Source: Chloroflexota bacterium (lineage in GTDB: Bacteria > Chloroflexota > Limnocylindria > Limnocylindrales > CSP1-4). From it: a stretch of DNA of 64,000 nt. The stretch covers positions 1 to 64,000 of the forward strand of contig JAJYNP010000314.1 in the NCBI GenBank assembly GCA_021786265.1, in the 5' to 3' direction. Of the stretch, positions 16,767 to 25,813 are shown one piece after another. Made by a program: the position numbers and the translations under genes. Within the stretch, counting starts at the first letter, position 1, and each line of letters opens with the position of its first letter. The notes beneath the pieces are model-generated. The model saw only the letters and a list, made by a program, of their open reading frames with translations, was not told where the DNA came from and did no database searches.

Positions 16767-18041
16767 ATGCCTGTCACGCAGCTGCCCGCGCACGATGTCG
16801 CGGACCTCGCGCTCGCCGCCGAGGGCCGCCGCCGGATCGAGTGGGCCGAACGCGAGATGCCCGTCCTGCGCCTGATCCGCGAGCGCTTCGAGCGCGAACG
16901 ACCCCTCGCGGGGGTCCGGATCGCCGCGTGCCTGCACGTCACGACCGAAACGGCGAACCTGATGCGCACCCTCGCCGCCGGGGGCGCGCAGGTGTCGCTC
17001 GCGGCGTCGAACCCGCTCTCCACCAAGGACGACGTGGCGGCGGCGCTCGTGGTCGAGTACGGGATCTCGACCTACGCCCGCCGGGGCGAGGACCGGGACC
17101 GGTACTACGCGCACCTCAACGCAGTGGCCGACACGCACCCTGCGATCACCATGGACGATGGGTGCGACCTGGTGACGCTGCTCCACACGGAGCGCCCGGC
17201 CCAGGTCGGCGAGGTCGTGGCCGGAACGGAGGAGACCACCACGGGCGTGATCCGGCTCCGCGCGATGGCGGCAGACGGCGCGCTGGGTTACCCGGTGGTG
17301 GCGGTCAACGAGGCCCGCACGAAGCACCTCTTCGACAACCGGTACGGGACCGGCCAGTCCTCCGTGGACGGCATCCTCCGCGCGACGAACATCCTGCTCG
17401 CCGGCCGCCACGTGGTGGTGGCCGGGTACGGCTGGGTCGGGCGGGGGATCGCCTCGCGGTTCCGCGGGATGGGGGCCCAGGTCGCGGTCACGGAGATCGA
17501 CCCGATCCCGGCGATCGAGGCGCTGATGGATGGCTTCCTGGTGATGCCGATGGCCGAGGCGGCACCGTGGGGCGAGGTCTTCATCACGGCCACCGGCGAT
17601 CTCAACGTGATCCGCGAGGAGCACCTCCGCGTGATGCGCGATGGCGCGATCCTGGCCAATGCGGGGCACTTCGACGCGGAGATCCAGCTTCCGGCCCTCC
17701 GGCAGCTTGCCGGCGGGCGCGTCCGCGAGGTGCGCCGCGACGTCGACGAGTACGATCTCGGCGATCGGCGGATCCGCCTGGTGGTCGAGGGGCGCCTGGT
17801 CAACCTGGGGGCGGCCGAGGGACACCCGGCCGCCGTCATGGATATGAGCTTCGCCAACCAGGCCCTCGGCGTGGAGTACGTGGTGGCGCACCACGGGGAG
17901 CTCGACCGGCAGGTCTACGCCGTGCCAGACGCGATCGACCGCGAGGTCGCCCGCCTGAAGCTGCGGGCGCTGGGCGTCGGGATCGACGAGCTGACGCCCG
18001 AGCAACGGGCGTACCTCTCGTCGTGGAAGAGCGGCACGTAG
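16767..18041 (+). CDS. ahcY: Adenosylhomocysteinase (S-adenosyl-L-homocysteine hydrolase)
   Basis: NAD-dependent cleavage of S-adenosylhomocysteine to adenosine and homocysteine, relieving product inhibition of methyltransferases. 424 residues. Conserved segments include [43 protein letters not shown] and [19 protein letters not shown], which contains the substrate-contacting Lys/Asp pair. The NAD-binding [19 protein letters not shown] and the NAGHFDAEI loop follow. Length matches the shorter bacterial/archaeal form without the insertion found in E. coli-absent longer enzymes. metK begins 14 nt downstream, making a methyl-cycle pair. Confidence 0.96.
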   Translation: MPVTQLPAHDVADLALAAEGRRRIEWAEREMPVLRLIRERFERERPLAGVRIAACLHVTTETANLMRTLAAGGAQVSLAASNPLSTKDDVAAALVVEYGISTYARRGEDRDRYYAHLNAVADTHPAITMDDGCDLVTLLHTERPAQVGEVVAGTEETTTGVIRLRAMAADGALGYPVVAVNEARTKHLFDNRYGTGQSSVDGILRATNILLAGRHVVVAGYGWVGRGIASRFRGMGAQVAVTEIDPIPAIEALMDGFLVMPMAEAAPWGEVFITATGDLNVIREEHLRVMRDGAILANAGHFDAEIQLPALRQLAGGRVREVRRDVDEYDLGDRRIRLVVEGRLVNLGAAEGHPAAVMDMSFANQALGVEYVVAHHGELDRQVYAVPDAIDREVARLKLRALGVGIDELTPEQRAYLSSWKSGT

Positions 18042-18055
18042 GCAGGGCGCGCGAC

Positions 18056-19282
18056 ATGGCAGGCGTCAGCATCCTCCAGGATTCCGGGTACCTCTTCACC
18101 TCCGAGTCGGTCACCGAGGGACACCCCGACAAGCTCTGCGACCAGGTCAGCGACGCGATCCTGGACGCGATCCTCCACGACGACCCGGACGCGCGCGTCG
18201 CCTGCGAGACGGCGACCACCAACGGGGTCGTGTTCGTGCTGGGCGAGATCACGACCACCACCTACGTGGAGTTCCAGAACGTCGTCCGCGACACCATCCG
18301 ACAGATCGGCTACACGGATGCCCGGTACGGCTTCGACTACCGGACCTGCGGGACCATGGTCTCGGTGCACGAGCAGTCGCCCGACATCAAGCGCGGCGTG
18401 GACGACGCGCTCGAGACGCGCGGCGCGGGCGGCGAAGTGCACGACCAGGGGGCCGGCGACCAGGGCATGATGTTCGGGTTCGCCTGCCGGGAGACGCCCG
18501 AGCTGATGCCGCTCCCCATCGCGCTCGCACACCGGCTCGCGAGGCGCCTCGCCGAGGTTCGCAAGGACGGCACCCTGCCCTACCTGCGCCCGGACGGCAA
18601 GACGCAGGTCACGGTCGAGTACGACCGCGGGGTGCCGAAGGCGGTGCGGACCGTGGTGATCGCCGCGCAGCACGACGAGGAGGTCGCCACGGAGCGCCTC
18701 CGTGACGACGTGATGGAGTGCATCGTCTGCGAGATCATCCCGAAGGAGCTGCGCCGCCGCGACCCGGTCGTCCACGTGAACCCGACCGGCAGGTTCGTCA
18801 TCGGTGGGCCGATGGGCGACGCGGGTCTCACCGGGCGCAAGATCATCGTCGACACCTACGGCGGCATGGCCCGTCACGGCGGCGGCGCGTTCAGCGGCAA
18901 GGACCCTTCGAAGGTGGACCGGTCGGCCTCGTACGCCGCTCGGTGGGTGGCGAAGAACGTGGTCGCGGCCGGTATCGCGGACCGGTTCGAGCTGGCCCTC
19001 AGCTACGCCATCGGCGTGGCGCGGCCCGTGTCGGTGGCGATCGAGACGTACGGCACCGGCCGCATCCCCGACGAGCGGATCCTCGAGCTCATCGGGAACC
19101 ACTTCGACCTGAGGCCGGCGGCGATCATCCAGGCCCTCGACCTGCGCCGGCCGATCTACCGGCAGACCGCCGCGTACGGCCATTTCGGCCGGCCGGACCT
19201 CGACCTGCCGTGGGAGCACACCGACCGGGCCGCCGCGCTGGCACACGACGCGGGCCTGCCCGACCCCGACACCGAGGCCTGA
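18056..19282 (+). CDS. metK: S-adenosylmethionine synthetase
   Basis: Makes S-adenosylmethionine from methionine and ATP. The 408-residue product has [20 protein letters not shown] at the N-terminus (ATP-binding His/Asp), [13 protein letters not shown], and the phosphate-binding P-loop-like [17 protein letters not shown], all intact. ATG 18056 gives the expected N-terminus. It closes the gene run apt, MtnA-like, GNAT, ahcY, metK, a compact SAM-cycle module. Confidence 0.97.
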   Translation: MAGVSILQDSGYLFTSESVTEGHPDKLCDQVSDAILDAILHDDPDARVACETATTNGVVFVLGEITTTTYVEFQNVVRDTIRQIGYTDARYGFDYRTCGTMVSVHEQSPDIKRGVDDALETRGAGGEVHDQGAGDQGMMFGFACRETPELMPLPIALAHRLARRLAEVRKDGTLPYLRPDGKTQVTVEYDRGVPKAVRTVVIAAQHDEEVATERLRDDVMECIVCEIIPKELRRRDPVVHVNPTGRFVIGGPMGDAGLTGRKIIVDTYGGMARHGGGAFSGKDPSKVDRSASYAARWVAKNVVAAGIADRFELALSYAIGVARPVSVAIETYGTGRIPDERILELIGNHFDLRPAAIIQALDLRRPIYRQTAAYGHFGRPDLDLPWEHTDRAAALAHDAGLPDPDTEA

Positions 19283-19354
19283 CCGGGGCGCCGCCGGCCG
19301 GGAGAGGGGGCCGGTCCGCGGGCAGGATCGCGACACGCTGAAAGGAAGGGCGAC

Positions 19355-20569
19355 GTGTACGTCGTGATCCTGGCCGGTGGAGGCGGCACCAGGCTCTGGC
19401 CCCTGTCGAGGCAGGACCGCCCGAAGCCGTTCCTGCCGCTCGTCGGGCCCGAGACGCTCTTCCAGCGCACGGTGGCACGGGTCCGGTCGCTCGTCGGGCC
19501 GGAGCGGATCTACGTCGTGGTCGAACGACGCCACGTGCCGCACGTGCTGGCGCAGGCCCCCGAGTTGTCTCCGGATCACGTCATTGCGGAACCGGCCGGC
19601 CGGAACACCGCACCGGCGATCGCGCTGGCCGCGCTGGCCATCGACCGGCCGCTCGGCGAGGTGATGATCGTGCTGCCGGCCGACGCGTGGATCGCGGACG
19701 ACGACGCGTTCCGCGAGGCGCTGGGCGTGGTGGCCGGTGACGGCGGCCTCGCGGAGGGGGCGCTCGGGATCGAGACGCCCCTCGTGACGCTCGGAGTCCG
19801 CCCGGACCGGGCCGAGACCGGGTACGGGTACCTCGTGCCGCGCATCGAGGCGAGTCCCGTGCCCGCCACTGCCGCCGAGTCCGCCCCCACGCCCGTGCCC
19901 GTCCACGTGCTCGAGGCGTTCGTCGAGAAGCCCGACGTGGCCCGTGCGGCAGGGCTGCTGACGATGCCGGGGATCGCCTGGAACGCCGGCATGTTCGCCT
20001 GGCGGCGCCGAGCGATCCTGGGCGCGCTCGAGCGGTTCGCGCCCGACGTGCTCGACGCCGTGCGGCTGGCACTCTCCGCGCCCGGTGCGTCGGACGAGGG
20101 CGGGCTGCTCGACGGACCTGAGGCCGCCCGCCGGTACGGCGCGGTGCAAGCCGTGTCGATCGACTACGCCGTGATGGAACCGGCGGCCGGGGCCGGCATG
20201 GTGCTGATGGGCAGGCTCGACGCCGGGTGGAGCGACGTCGGGAGCTGGCGTGCGGTCGCCGATCTGCAGCGCGCGGCGCTCGCGGGCGTCGCCCCGGCCG
20301 CCGCCGCGGCCGGGGCCGTGGGCGAGCAGCCGGCCGAGCCCGCGGGGGCGGTCACCGGGTCGACGTCGGCCGGCACGGCGATGGACGTCGGTTCGCACGA
20401 CATCCTGGTCCGCGCCTCGGGCGGCCGCCTGGTCGCGACGATCGGCCTCTCGGATACCATCGTGATCGACACACCGGACGCCGTCCTCGTCTGCGCCGCC
20501 GATCGGGTGCAGGACGTCAGGGCCATCGTGGAGCGCCTCAGGGAGGCGGGGGAGACGGAGCACCTGTGA
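19355..20569 (+). CDS. manC: Mannose-1-phosphate guanylyltransferase
   Basis: Forms GDP-mannose from mannose 1-phosphate and GTP. The 404-residue protein starts (GTG) with VVILAGGGGTRLWPLSRQDRPKPFL, the nucleotidyltransferase signature with catalytic Arg/Lys. EPAGRNTAPAIALAAL, FVEKPD, WNAGMFAWRRRAIL and WSDVGSW are mannose-1-phosphate guanylyltransferase hallmarks. An Ala/Gly/Pro-rich insertion (about 305-340) precedes the C-terminal beta-helix strands. The cupin isomerase domain of bifunctional ManC is absent; isomerase activity is supplied by the gene at 22079. An AAAGGAAGGG sequence lies upstream. The stop overlaps the next GTG. Confidence 0.93.
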   Translation: MYVVILAGGGGTRLWPLSRQDRPKPFLPLVGPETLFQRTVARVRSLVGPERIYVVVERRHVPHVLAQAPELSPDHVIAEPAGRNTAPAIALAALAIDRPLGEVMIVLPADAWIADDDAFREALGVVAGDGGLAEGALGIETPLVTLGVRPDRAETGYGYLVPRIEASPVPATAAESAPTPVPVHVLEAFVEKPDVARAAGLLTMPGIAWNAGMFAWRRRAILGALERFAPDVLDAVRLALSAPGASDEGGLLDGPEAARRYGAVQAVSIDYAVMEPAAGAGMVLMGRLDAGWSDVGSWRAVADLQRAALAGVAPAAAAAGAVGEQPAEPAGAVTGSTSAGTAMDVGSHDILVRASGGRLVATIGLSDTIVIDTPDAVLVCAADRVQDVRAIVERLREAGETEHL

Positions 20570-22068
20570 GCCACCAGCAGGCGGCGCGACCGCCCATCCA
20601 GCGGGCCGCACGACCGCCCATCGTCTTCGGGACCGACGGATGGCGGGCGCGGGTCGCGGACGAGTACACCTACGACAACGTCCGGCGCTGCGCGGAGGGC
20701 GTCGCACGCTACGTGGTGCAGCAGGGGAGCGCCGCGAAGGGCGTCATGGTCGGGTACGACCGGCGCTTTGCCAGCGAATACTTCGCGCAGGCGGCGGCCG
20801 AGGTCCTGCTGGCCTTCGACATCCCCGTCCTGTTCGCCGCCGCCCCGATCCCCACACAGATGACCTCCTTCGAGGTCGTGACGCGCGGGGCCGCGACGGC
20901 GATCATGATCACGGCCTCCCACAACCCCTGGACCGACAACGGCTTCAAGGTCAAGTCGCCGTCCGGGGCCGCCGCCGGGCCGGAGATCCTCGAGGTGCTC
21001 GAGGCCACGATCTCCGAGCACGCCGGGGACGATCCGCCCCGCCGGCCGTTCGCCGACGGGGCGGCCGCGGGCCTGGTGGAGATCGTCGACCCATTCGATG
21101 GCTACCAAGATTATGTCGGCCGCACCCTCGACCTGGAACGGCTGCGGGCCGCCGATGCCAGCGTGCTCGTCGAGCCGATGTACGGCTCCGGCGCGGGCTG
21201 GATCCCGCGGCTCCTCGAGGGTGGCCGGATCCGGGTCCGCGAGATCCACTCCGAGCGCAACCCCTGGTTCGGTGGCGTGAATCCCGAACCGATCCGCCCC
21301 AACATCGACGAGGCACTCGGCATCCTGGCCGCCGGCGGCCAGGACCTGGGGCTCCTGCTCGACGGCGACGCGGACCGGGCCGGGGCCGCCGATGAGCGGG
21401 GAACCTTCATCCACCAGCTCCAGGTGATGGGGCTGCTGATGTACTACCTGCTGGAGCATCGCGGGCTGCGCGAGCCCGTGGTCTACACGGTCAACGAGAC
21501 CTCGATGGTCGAACGGCTGGGGCAGCGGTACGGCGTGCCGGTCCACGAGACCTCGGTCGGGTTCAAGTACGTGGGCCCCCGGATGATCGAAACCGGCGCG
21601 ATGATGGGCGGCGAGGAGTCCGGCGGGTACGGCTTCGGGATGCACCTGCCGGAGCGCGACGGGATCTACGCCGACCTGATGCTGCTCGACCTGTTCCTGC
21701 GGGAGCGGGAGGCGGGGCGCTGGCCGGTCTCGAAGGCGGTCGCGCACCTGCACGAGATCGCCGGCCCGTCCTTCTACCTCCGCACGGACGTCCACCTCGA
21801 CCGCGCCAGCTACCCGAACGTGAAGGAGCGCCTGTGGACGGAGCTGTCGGCCCAGCCGCCGGCCAGCCTGGACGGCGAGCCGATCGTGCGGAGCGTCACT
21901 CTCAGCACCAACGACGGCTTCAAGTGGTGGACGCCCGACGGGTCCTGGCTGCTGATCCGGTTCAGCGGCACGGAACCGCTCGTGCGGGTGTACGTCGAGG
22001 CGACCTCCGCCGGCTCGCGCGACGCGATGCTCCGGGCGGGGGAGCGGCTCGTGCGCGGTGGCGCCTGA
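20566..22068 (+). CDS. manB: Phosphoglucomutase/phosphomannomutase (alpha-D-phosphohexomutase)
   Basis: Interconverts hexose 6- and 1-phosphates. The 500-residue protein has all four family loops: the catalytic phosphoserine in MITASHNPWTDNGFK, the metal-binding DGDADRAG, the sugar-binding GGEESGGYGFG and the phosphate-binding RFSGTEPLVRVY. The first 20 residues are a non-conserved leader. GTG 20566 overlaps the guanylyltransferase stop (GTGA). It provides mannose 1-phosphate (and/or glucose 1-phosphate) for the upstream enzyme. Mannose versus glucose preference cannot be decided from sequence; context favours mannose. Confidence 0.92.
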   Translation: MSHQQAARPPIQRAARPPIVFGTDGWRARVADEYTYDNVRRCAEGVARYVVQQGSAAKGVMVGYDRRFASEYFAQAAAEVLLAFDIPVLFAAAPIPTQMTSFEVVTRGAATAIMITASHNPWTDNGFKVKSPSGAAAGPEILEVLEATISEHAGDDPPRRPFADGAAAGLVEIVDPFDGYQDYVGRTLDLERLRAADASVLVEPMYGSGAGWIPRLLEGGRIRVREIHSERNPWFGGVNPEPIRPNIDEALGILAAGGQDLGLLLDGDADRAGAADERGTFIHQLQVMGLLMYYLLEHRGLREPVVYTVNETSMVERLGQRYGVPVHETSVGFKYVGPRMIETGAMMGGEESGGYGFGMHLPERDGIYADLMLLDLFLREREAGRWPVSKAVAHLHEIAGPSFYLRTDVHLDRASYPNVKERLWTELSAQPPASLDGEPIVRSVTLSTNDGFKWWTPDGSWLLIRFSGTEPLVRVYVEATSAGSRDAMLRAGERLVRGGA

Positions 22069-22078
22069 GGCAGAGAAG

Positions 22079-23161
22079 ATGAGCGGGACCCTCGACGATG
22101 CGTCCTCGATCGTTCGCTACGACAGCGCGGGGATGCTGGAGGCCATCCCGCGCCTCGCGGATCAGCTGAGCGACGGCTGGTCCCGGTCTCGCGCGCTCGC
22201 ACTGCCCGGCACGCACCGCGACCCGTCCGCGGTCGTGGTGCTCGGGATGGGTGGCTCGGCGATCGGCGCCGACCTGGTCCGCGCGATCTTCGCCGAGCGT
22301 CTCCGCGTGCCACTCGTGACGGTCCGGGACTACGACCTGCCCGCGTTCGTCCGGCCGGGGATGCTCGTCGTCGCGGCGTCGCACAGCGGCGCGACCGAGG
22401 AGACGTTGAGCGCGCTGGCGCAGGCCATCTCCCGCGGATGTGCCGTGGCCGCGATCAGCACTGGCGGCCCGCTCCTCGCGGCGGCGCGGAAGGGTAGGCT
22501 GCCGTACCTGGAGTACGTCGGCGAGGCCCAGCCGCGGGCGTCGGTCGGCTCCGGTGTCGCGCTCCTGGCGGGCCTGCTCGAGCGGGCCGGTTGCCTGGAG
22601 GTCGGCGACCGGGAGTTCGCGGACGCCGCCGCCGCGGTCCGCGAGATGGCGTCTCGCTGCGAGCCATCCGCACCGACCGAGCAGAACCCCGCCAAGCAGC
22701 TTGCCTGGTCGCTCGTCGACCGGCTCCCGGTCGTCGAAGCGGGCGGCTTCCTCGGACCCGTGGCGCGGCGGTGGAAGACCCAGCTCAACGAGAACGGGAA
22801 GTCGATCGCGTGCTGGGAGGAGCTGCCGGAGGCAACGCACAACGCGGTGGTCGGCTACGCGCAACCGGAGACGCTGCACGAGCGCACCTTCGTGGTGCTG
22901 CTCGCGAGCCCCGACGACCATCCCCGTGTGGCGCTGCGCCGCAGCCTCTCCGCCGACCTCCTCGCCGAGCGGCAGATCGGCCACGAGGTGATCGTGGTCG
23001 GGGGGCGCGGGAGGCTCGCGCAGGCGTTCTCGGCGATCGCGCTGGGCGACTTCACGAGCGTCTACCTGGCGATGCTCTACGGGATCGATCCCACGCCCGT
23101 GGCGGCGATCTCGTACGTCAAGGAGCGGCTCGCGATGGCCGATCCGGCCACCATCGAGTGA
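22079..23161 (+). CDS. Bifunctional phosphoglucose/phosphomannose isomerase (SIS domain)
   Basis: Converts fructose 6-phosphate to glucose 6-phosphate and/or mannose 6-phosphate. The 360-residue protein has a first SIS domain with VVVLGMGGSAIGADLVR and VVAASHSGATEETLSAL (phosphate-binding Ser/Thr loop). The second half has WKTQLNENGKSIACWEELPEATHNAVVG, in which the conserved Glu and His are the isomerase acid/base residues of this Pgi/Pmi family. ATG 22079 follows GAGAAG and gives the family N-terminus. It completes the fructose-6-P to GDP-mannose route with the two preceding genes, probably for glycans or mannosylated molecules. Confidence 0.93.
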   Translation: MSGTLDDASSIVRYDSAGMLEAIPRLADQLSDGWSRSRALALPGTHRDPSAVVVLGMGGSAIGADLVRAIFAERLRVPLVTVRDYDLPAFVRPGMLVVAASHSGATEETLSALAQAISRGCAVAAISTGGPLLAAARKGRLPYLEYVGEAQPRASVGSGVALLAGLLERAGCLEVGDREFADAAAAVREMASRCEPSAPTEQNPAKQLAWSLVDRLPVVEAGGFLGPVARRWKTQLNENGKSIACWEELPEATHNAVVGYAQPETLHERTFVVLLASPDDHPRVALRRSLSADLLAERQIGHEVIVVGGRGRLAQAFSAIALGDFTSVYLAMLYGIDPTPVAAISYVKERLAMADPATIE

Positions 23162-23305
23162 GGCTTCCGGCCCATCCGCCTTCTTGGACCTGGGGTGTAG
23201 TCTGGTCCCACAGCTGGTCGGCAACGGCCGCCCGGACGAGCGGCTGACCGGCCCGATGAGACGGGCACGCGGACGCCGTCCGCGCTCCCCGGAGGTGCGG
23301 CCCAG

Positions 23306-23581
23306 ATGCATTCCACCCTCATCGGCAAGATCGAGAAGGCGAACCGGTACGCGCGCGAGACGGATCGGATCACGTTCCGGACCCTCTCCCTGCAGTTCCG
23401 CGGCGACAACGACACGCACGTCGTCTCGCTCGATCCCGACGGGTGGCATTGCACGTGTCACTTCTTCGAAAACTGGAAGAGCTGCGTGCACGTGCTGACG
23501 CTCCAGAAAGTCCTCGGGAACATGCTGCCCGAGGAGGCCCAGACGTCGATCTTCGCCGCGGTGGAGGCGGCGGCGGTCTGA
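23306..23581 (+). CDS. Mini SWIM-type zinc-finger protein
   Basis: A 91-residue protein whose core (about residues 48-63, HCTCHFFENWKSCVHV) is C-x-C-x(n)-C-x-H, the SWIM zinc-binding signature. SWIM domains occur in SWI/SNF ATPases, MuDR transposases and small free-standing bacterial proteins of unknown role. The N-terminus (IGKIEKANRYARETDRITF) is helical and basic, suggesting nucleic-acid or protein contact. GGAGGTG lies 8 nt before ATG 23306. It is followed by a strong hairpin, so the transcript probably ends here. It has no obvious partner nearby. Confidence 0.8.
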   Translation: MHSTLIGKIEKANRYARETDRITFRTLSLQFRGDNDTHVVSLDPDGWHCTCHFFENWKSCVHVLTLQKVLGNMLPEEAQTSIFAAVEAAAV

Positions 23582-23633
23582 CCGCCGTCTCCCGTTCACC
23601 GCGGCGTCGCGAGCGCCGCGATCGGCGCGTGAC

Positions 23634-23660
23634 GAGCCGGCCCGATCTTCGGGCCGGCTC
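23634..23660. terminator. Hairpin terminator between convergent genes
   Basis: Perfect 12-bp stem, GAGCCGGCCCGA and TCGGGCCGGCTC, with a 3-nt TCT loop. It lies between the SWIM gene and the minus-strand lipoprotein gene, so it may serve both directions. No T-tract. Confidence 0.65.
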
Positions 23661-23707
23661 GCTGTCGTAGTACGCCCGGCGGTCGCGAGGCGCTCCGGGA
23701 GTGCTGG

Positions 23708-24631
23708 TTACGCCGTCTCGGTCCCTCCGAGGAGCGACCCGTCCGCGGCGCTGATCCAGATGACGGCCTGGCCCGGCTCCTCGCCCGTGATCGCGACGTA
23801 GGTGAACGTCACCGACCAGGCCAGCTGAAGGACCGGTTCGGGGGCATCCGATCTGGAGGGGTCCAGGAAGTTGTTGGGCCGGACCCAGATGAGCTCCGGC
23901 GCGGACTGCGCAAACCCCGTGCGAGCGGTCAGCTGGCGTTGCGTCGCGAACGCCGTGGCGATCTCGGACGCGCGCGAGGACGGGATCGGGCTCGCCGGAG
24001 CCGGCGCCGCCGGCGTGCTGGTGACGATCACCGCCTGGAAGGACCCGCCCGAGGTGATGTCGACGGTGGTCCCCTCGCCGAAGACGGGGTGGCCGTCGAT
24101 GACGCGGCCCCACCGGACCTCCCAGGCGTCGAGGCCCGGCTGCCAGCGCACCTGCGGTGCCGCGTCGGGGAGCGTGAGTCCAAGGATCGCGGCGATCGCG
24201 CGTGCGCGTCCCGGGGCCGATGCCGTCGTCACCACGGCGGGTTCGCCGGGGTTGGGCGGGCCGAGCCGAACGATCGAGATTGGGGCATGCGTCTCGGTGT
24301 CCAGCTCCATGACCGTCCTGTCGCCGGCCGCGGAGAGGAACTCGACACTGTCGTAGTCGACGCCGCGCAGCATGTCGCGTTCGCGGTGAGCGGCCGAGGG
24401 CGCGCCGGGGATCCCGAGCGCCCTGGCGATCGCGATCGCGCGGGCCTCCGCGGCCGAGGCCTGGGCCGTGGACTGCGGCAGGGCGCTCCACAGCGGGTCC
24501 TGGACGCTCCACCCGCGGTCCTTTGCGGTCGAGCTCCCGCACCCCACCAGCAGGGCCGTCAGGAGGAGGGCGACCATCGAGGTTGCTGCAGCCCGGCGTG
24601 CGGCCCGAGGTGTCCTCATGGCAGATTGCAT
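23708..24631 (-). CDS. Secreted lipoprotein with PepSY-like repeats
   Basis: A 307-residue protein with a basic N-terminus, a hydrophobic stretch and the lipobox LLVGC, so it is predicted to be a lipoprotein anchored outside the membrane. The mature part shows two to three units resembling PepSY/FTP-type propeptide domains: an Ala-rich helix (AEARAIAIARALGIP; GRARAIAAILGLTLP; SRASEIATAFATQRQ) followed by beta-strands such as WEVRWGRVIDGHPVFGEG and AVIWISAADGSLLGG. PepSY domains often inhibit or chaperone secreted peptidases. ATG 24631 has GAGGAGG 5 nt upstream. It lies 10 nt downstream of the secreted caspase-like gene, with which it probably forms an operon. The PepSY assignment is by pattern. 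Confidence 0.65.
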   Translation of the reverse strand: MQSAMRTPRAARRAAATSMVALLLTALLVGCGSSTAKDRGWSVQDPLWSALPQSTAQASAAEARAIAIARALGIPGAPSAAHRERDMLRGVDYDSVEFLSAAGDRTVMELDTETHAPISIVRLGPPNPGEPAVVTTASAPGRARAIAAILGLTLPDAAPQVRWQPGLDAWEVRWGRVIDGHPVFGEGTTVDITSGGSFQAVIVTSTPAAPAPASPIPSSRASEIATAFATQRQLTARTGFAQSAPELIWVRPNNFLDPSRSDAPEPVLQLAWSVTFTYVAITGEEPGQAVIWISAADGSLLGGTETA

Positions 24632-24641
24632 CACGACCTCC

Positions 24642-25406
24642 TCAGCGGCACCGGGTGCAGGGCGTGGACGGAATGGGGACACCCGAGTACGTGTACGTGC
24701 CCCACCAGTTGGGGACGGTGAGCCCGGACATCGGGGCGTTTCGCAGGGCAAGCTGGAAGGATTCGCCGAGGCCATGCCCGGTCTTGACGTACTTCCAGAA
24801 CCATGTCTCGAACGTGAGCATGTCGCTGGTCCATGCGGTGCCGACGTATCCGAGGAAGAAACGCGGACCCTGGTAGTTGGTGCCGTCCGCGGTGCTGCGG
24901 GCCTTCTCGATGCCGAACGCGCCGGGGAACGTGGAGGCGGACTCGCCCAGGTGGCACGTGGAGGCGATCACCACGTTCGCCGCCTTGATGGCGGTGGACG
25001 GGGCCAGCGTGCGCAGGGACATGATCTGGTTGGCGGTGACGATGCCCTGGGTGCAGCTGCCGTTGTCCTCGCGGAACCCCCAGCCGGTGTAGTAGTGGTC
25101 CCCGTGGCTGTGCACGTAGAACCCCTGGTCGTTGGCCACGCGCGACAGCACCTTCGATGCCGTGAACGTCGTGGCCTCGAAGGACGACGGCGCGTACAGC
25201 ATGAACTTGAACGCGTCGACCGCCAGCGCGCGCAGCTGCTGCGGGATCGTGGTGTTGATCCCCGCGCACGTGGTGAAGGCCGTCTTGTTGTCGTAGACGC
25301 TGGCCTGGTAGGCGGCGGCAGGGCCGGCCGACATGGCCACGACCAGGTTGGCGGTCAGGCAGAGGAGCACGAGCCTCTGCCACCGGAACGCGCCTTCGCG
25401 TCGCAT
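24642..25406 (-). CDS. Secreted caspase-like (clan CD cysteine peptidase fold) protein
   Basis: A 254-residue protein with a Sec signal peptide (about 1-33, RLVLLCLTANLVVAMSAGPA, cleavage near AAA-YQ). The mature part has a His-Gly dyad in QGFYVHSHGDHYYTG (His101) and, after a hydrophobic strand, a Cys in NVVIASTCHLGESAS (Cys151). This order and spacing (hydrophobic block + HG, hydrophobic block + S/A-x-C) is the clan CD peptidase signature of caspases, gingipains and CHAT. FLGYVGTAWT followed by FWKYVKTGHGLGESFQLALRNA also resembles the C-terminal part of that fold. The C-terminus has a CTRC pair. GGAGGAGG lies 4 nt before ATG 25406. Substrate unknown; call by motif only. Confidence 0.62.
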   Translation of the reverse strand: MRREGAFRWQRLVLLCLTANLVVAMSAGPAAAYQASVYDNKTAFTTCAGINTTIPQQLRALAVDAFKFMLYAPSSFEATTFTASKVLSRVANDQGFYVHSHGDHYYTGWGFREDNGSCTQGIVTANQIMSLRTLAPSTAIKAANVVIASTCHLGESASTFPGAFGIEKARSTADGTNYQGPRFFLGYVGTAWTSDMLTFETWFWKYVKTGHGLGESFQLALRNAPMSGLTVPNWWGTYTYSGVPIPSTPCTRCR

Positions 25407-25639
25407 CGGTACCTCCTCCGGCGGATCCCTGGCGGGAGGAGACGGGCAGCAGGAGTGTGCCGGGTGGCGCTCAACCGCCACTTACCTGCCGCTTCTTGCC
25501 TGCGGTCCAGTTGTTGCCTGCGCTTGTTGCCTGCGCTCCGGCGATGTGCGTGTGGCCGCCGCGACATCGACCGCGTCGCGTCCCGGAGCCGGGGGCCGTT
25601 CAGCCCCAGCATGGTGGGCCACACGACACCCGCTGGTGG

Positions 25640-25672
25640 TATCCTCCGGCTACCAAACGTTCGTTTGGTAGC
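25640..25672. promoter_or_regulatory. TetR-type operator (perfect palindrome) with an adjacent -10 element
   Basis: Positions 25649-25672 are a perfect inverted repeat with 11-bp arms GCTACCAAACG and CGTTTGGTAGC around a TT spacer. TATCCT at 25640-25645 is a plausible -10, so the operator would cover the transcription start. The site lies just upstream of the TetR gene that leads the beta-oxidation operon, indicating autoregulation and control of the fad genes. The AAACGTTCGTTT core resembles operators bound by TetR regulators of lipid catabolism. Confidence 0.8.
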
Positions 25673-25813
25673 GTGGCCCGGGAGGCCGCCAGCGGCGAGG
25701 ACCAGGTGCCTGAGTCGCCCCGCGAACCCAGGTCGACATCGGGCCCCCGGGGCCCCGAGGACGGTGGGATCCCCACCGGGGCCCGGGCACGCGCGGGGCA
25801 CGCGCGCCGCGCC

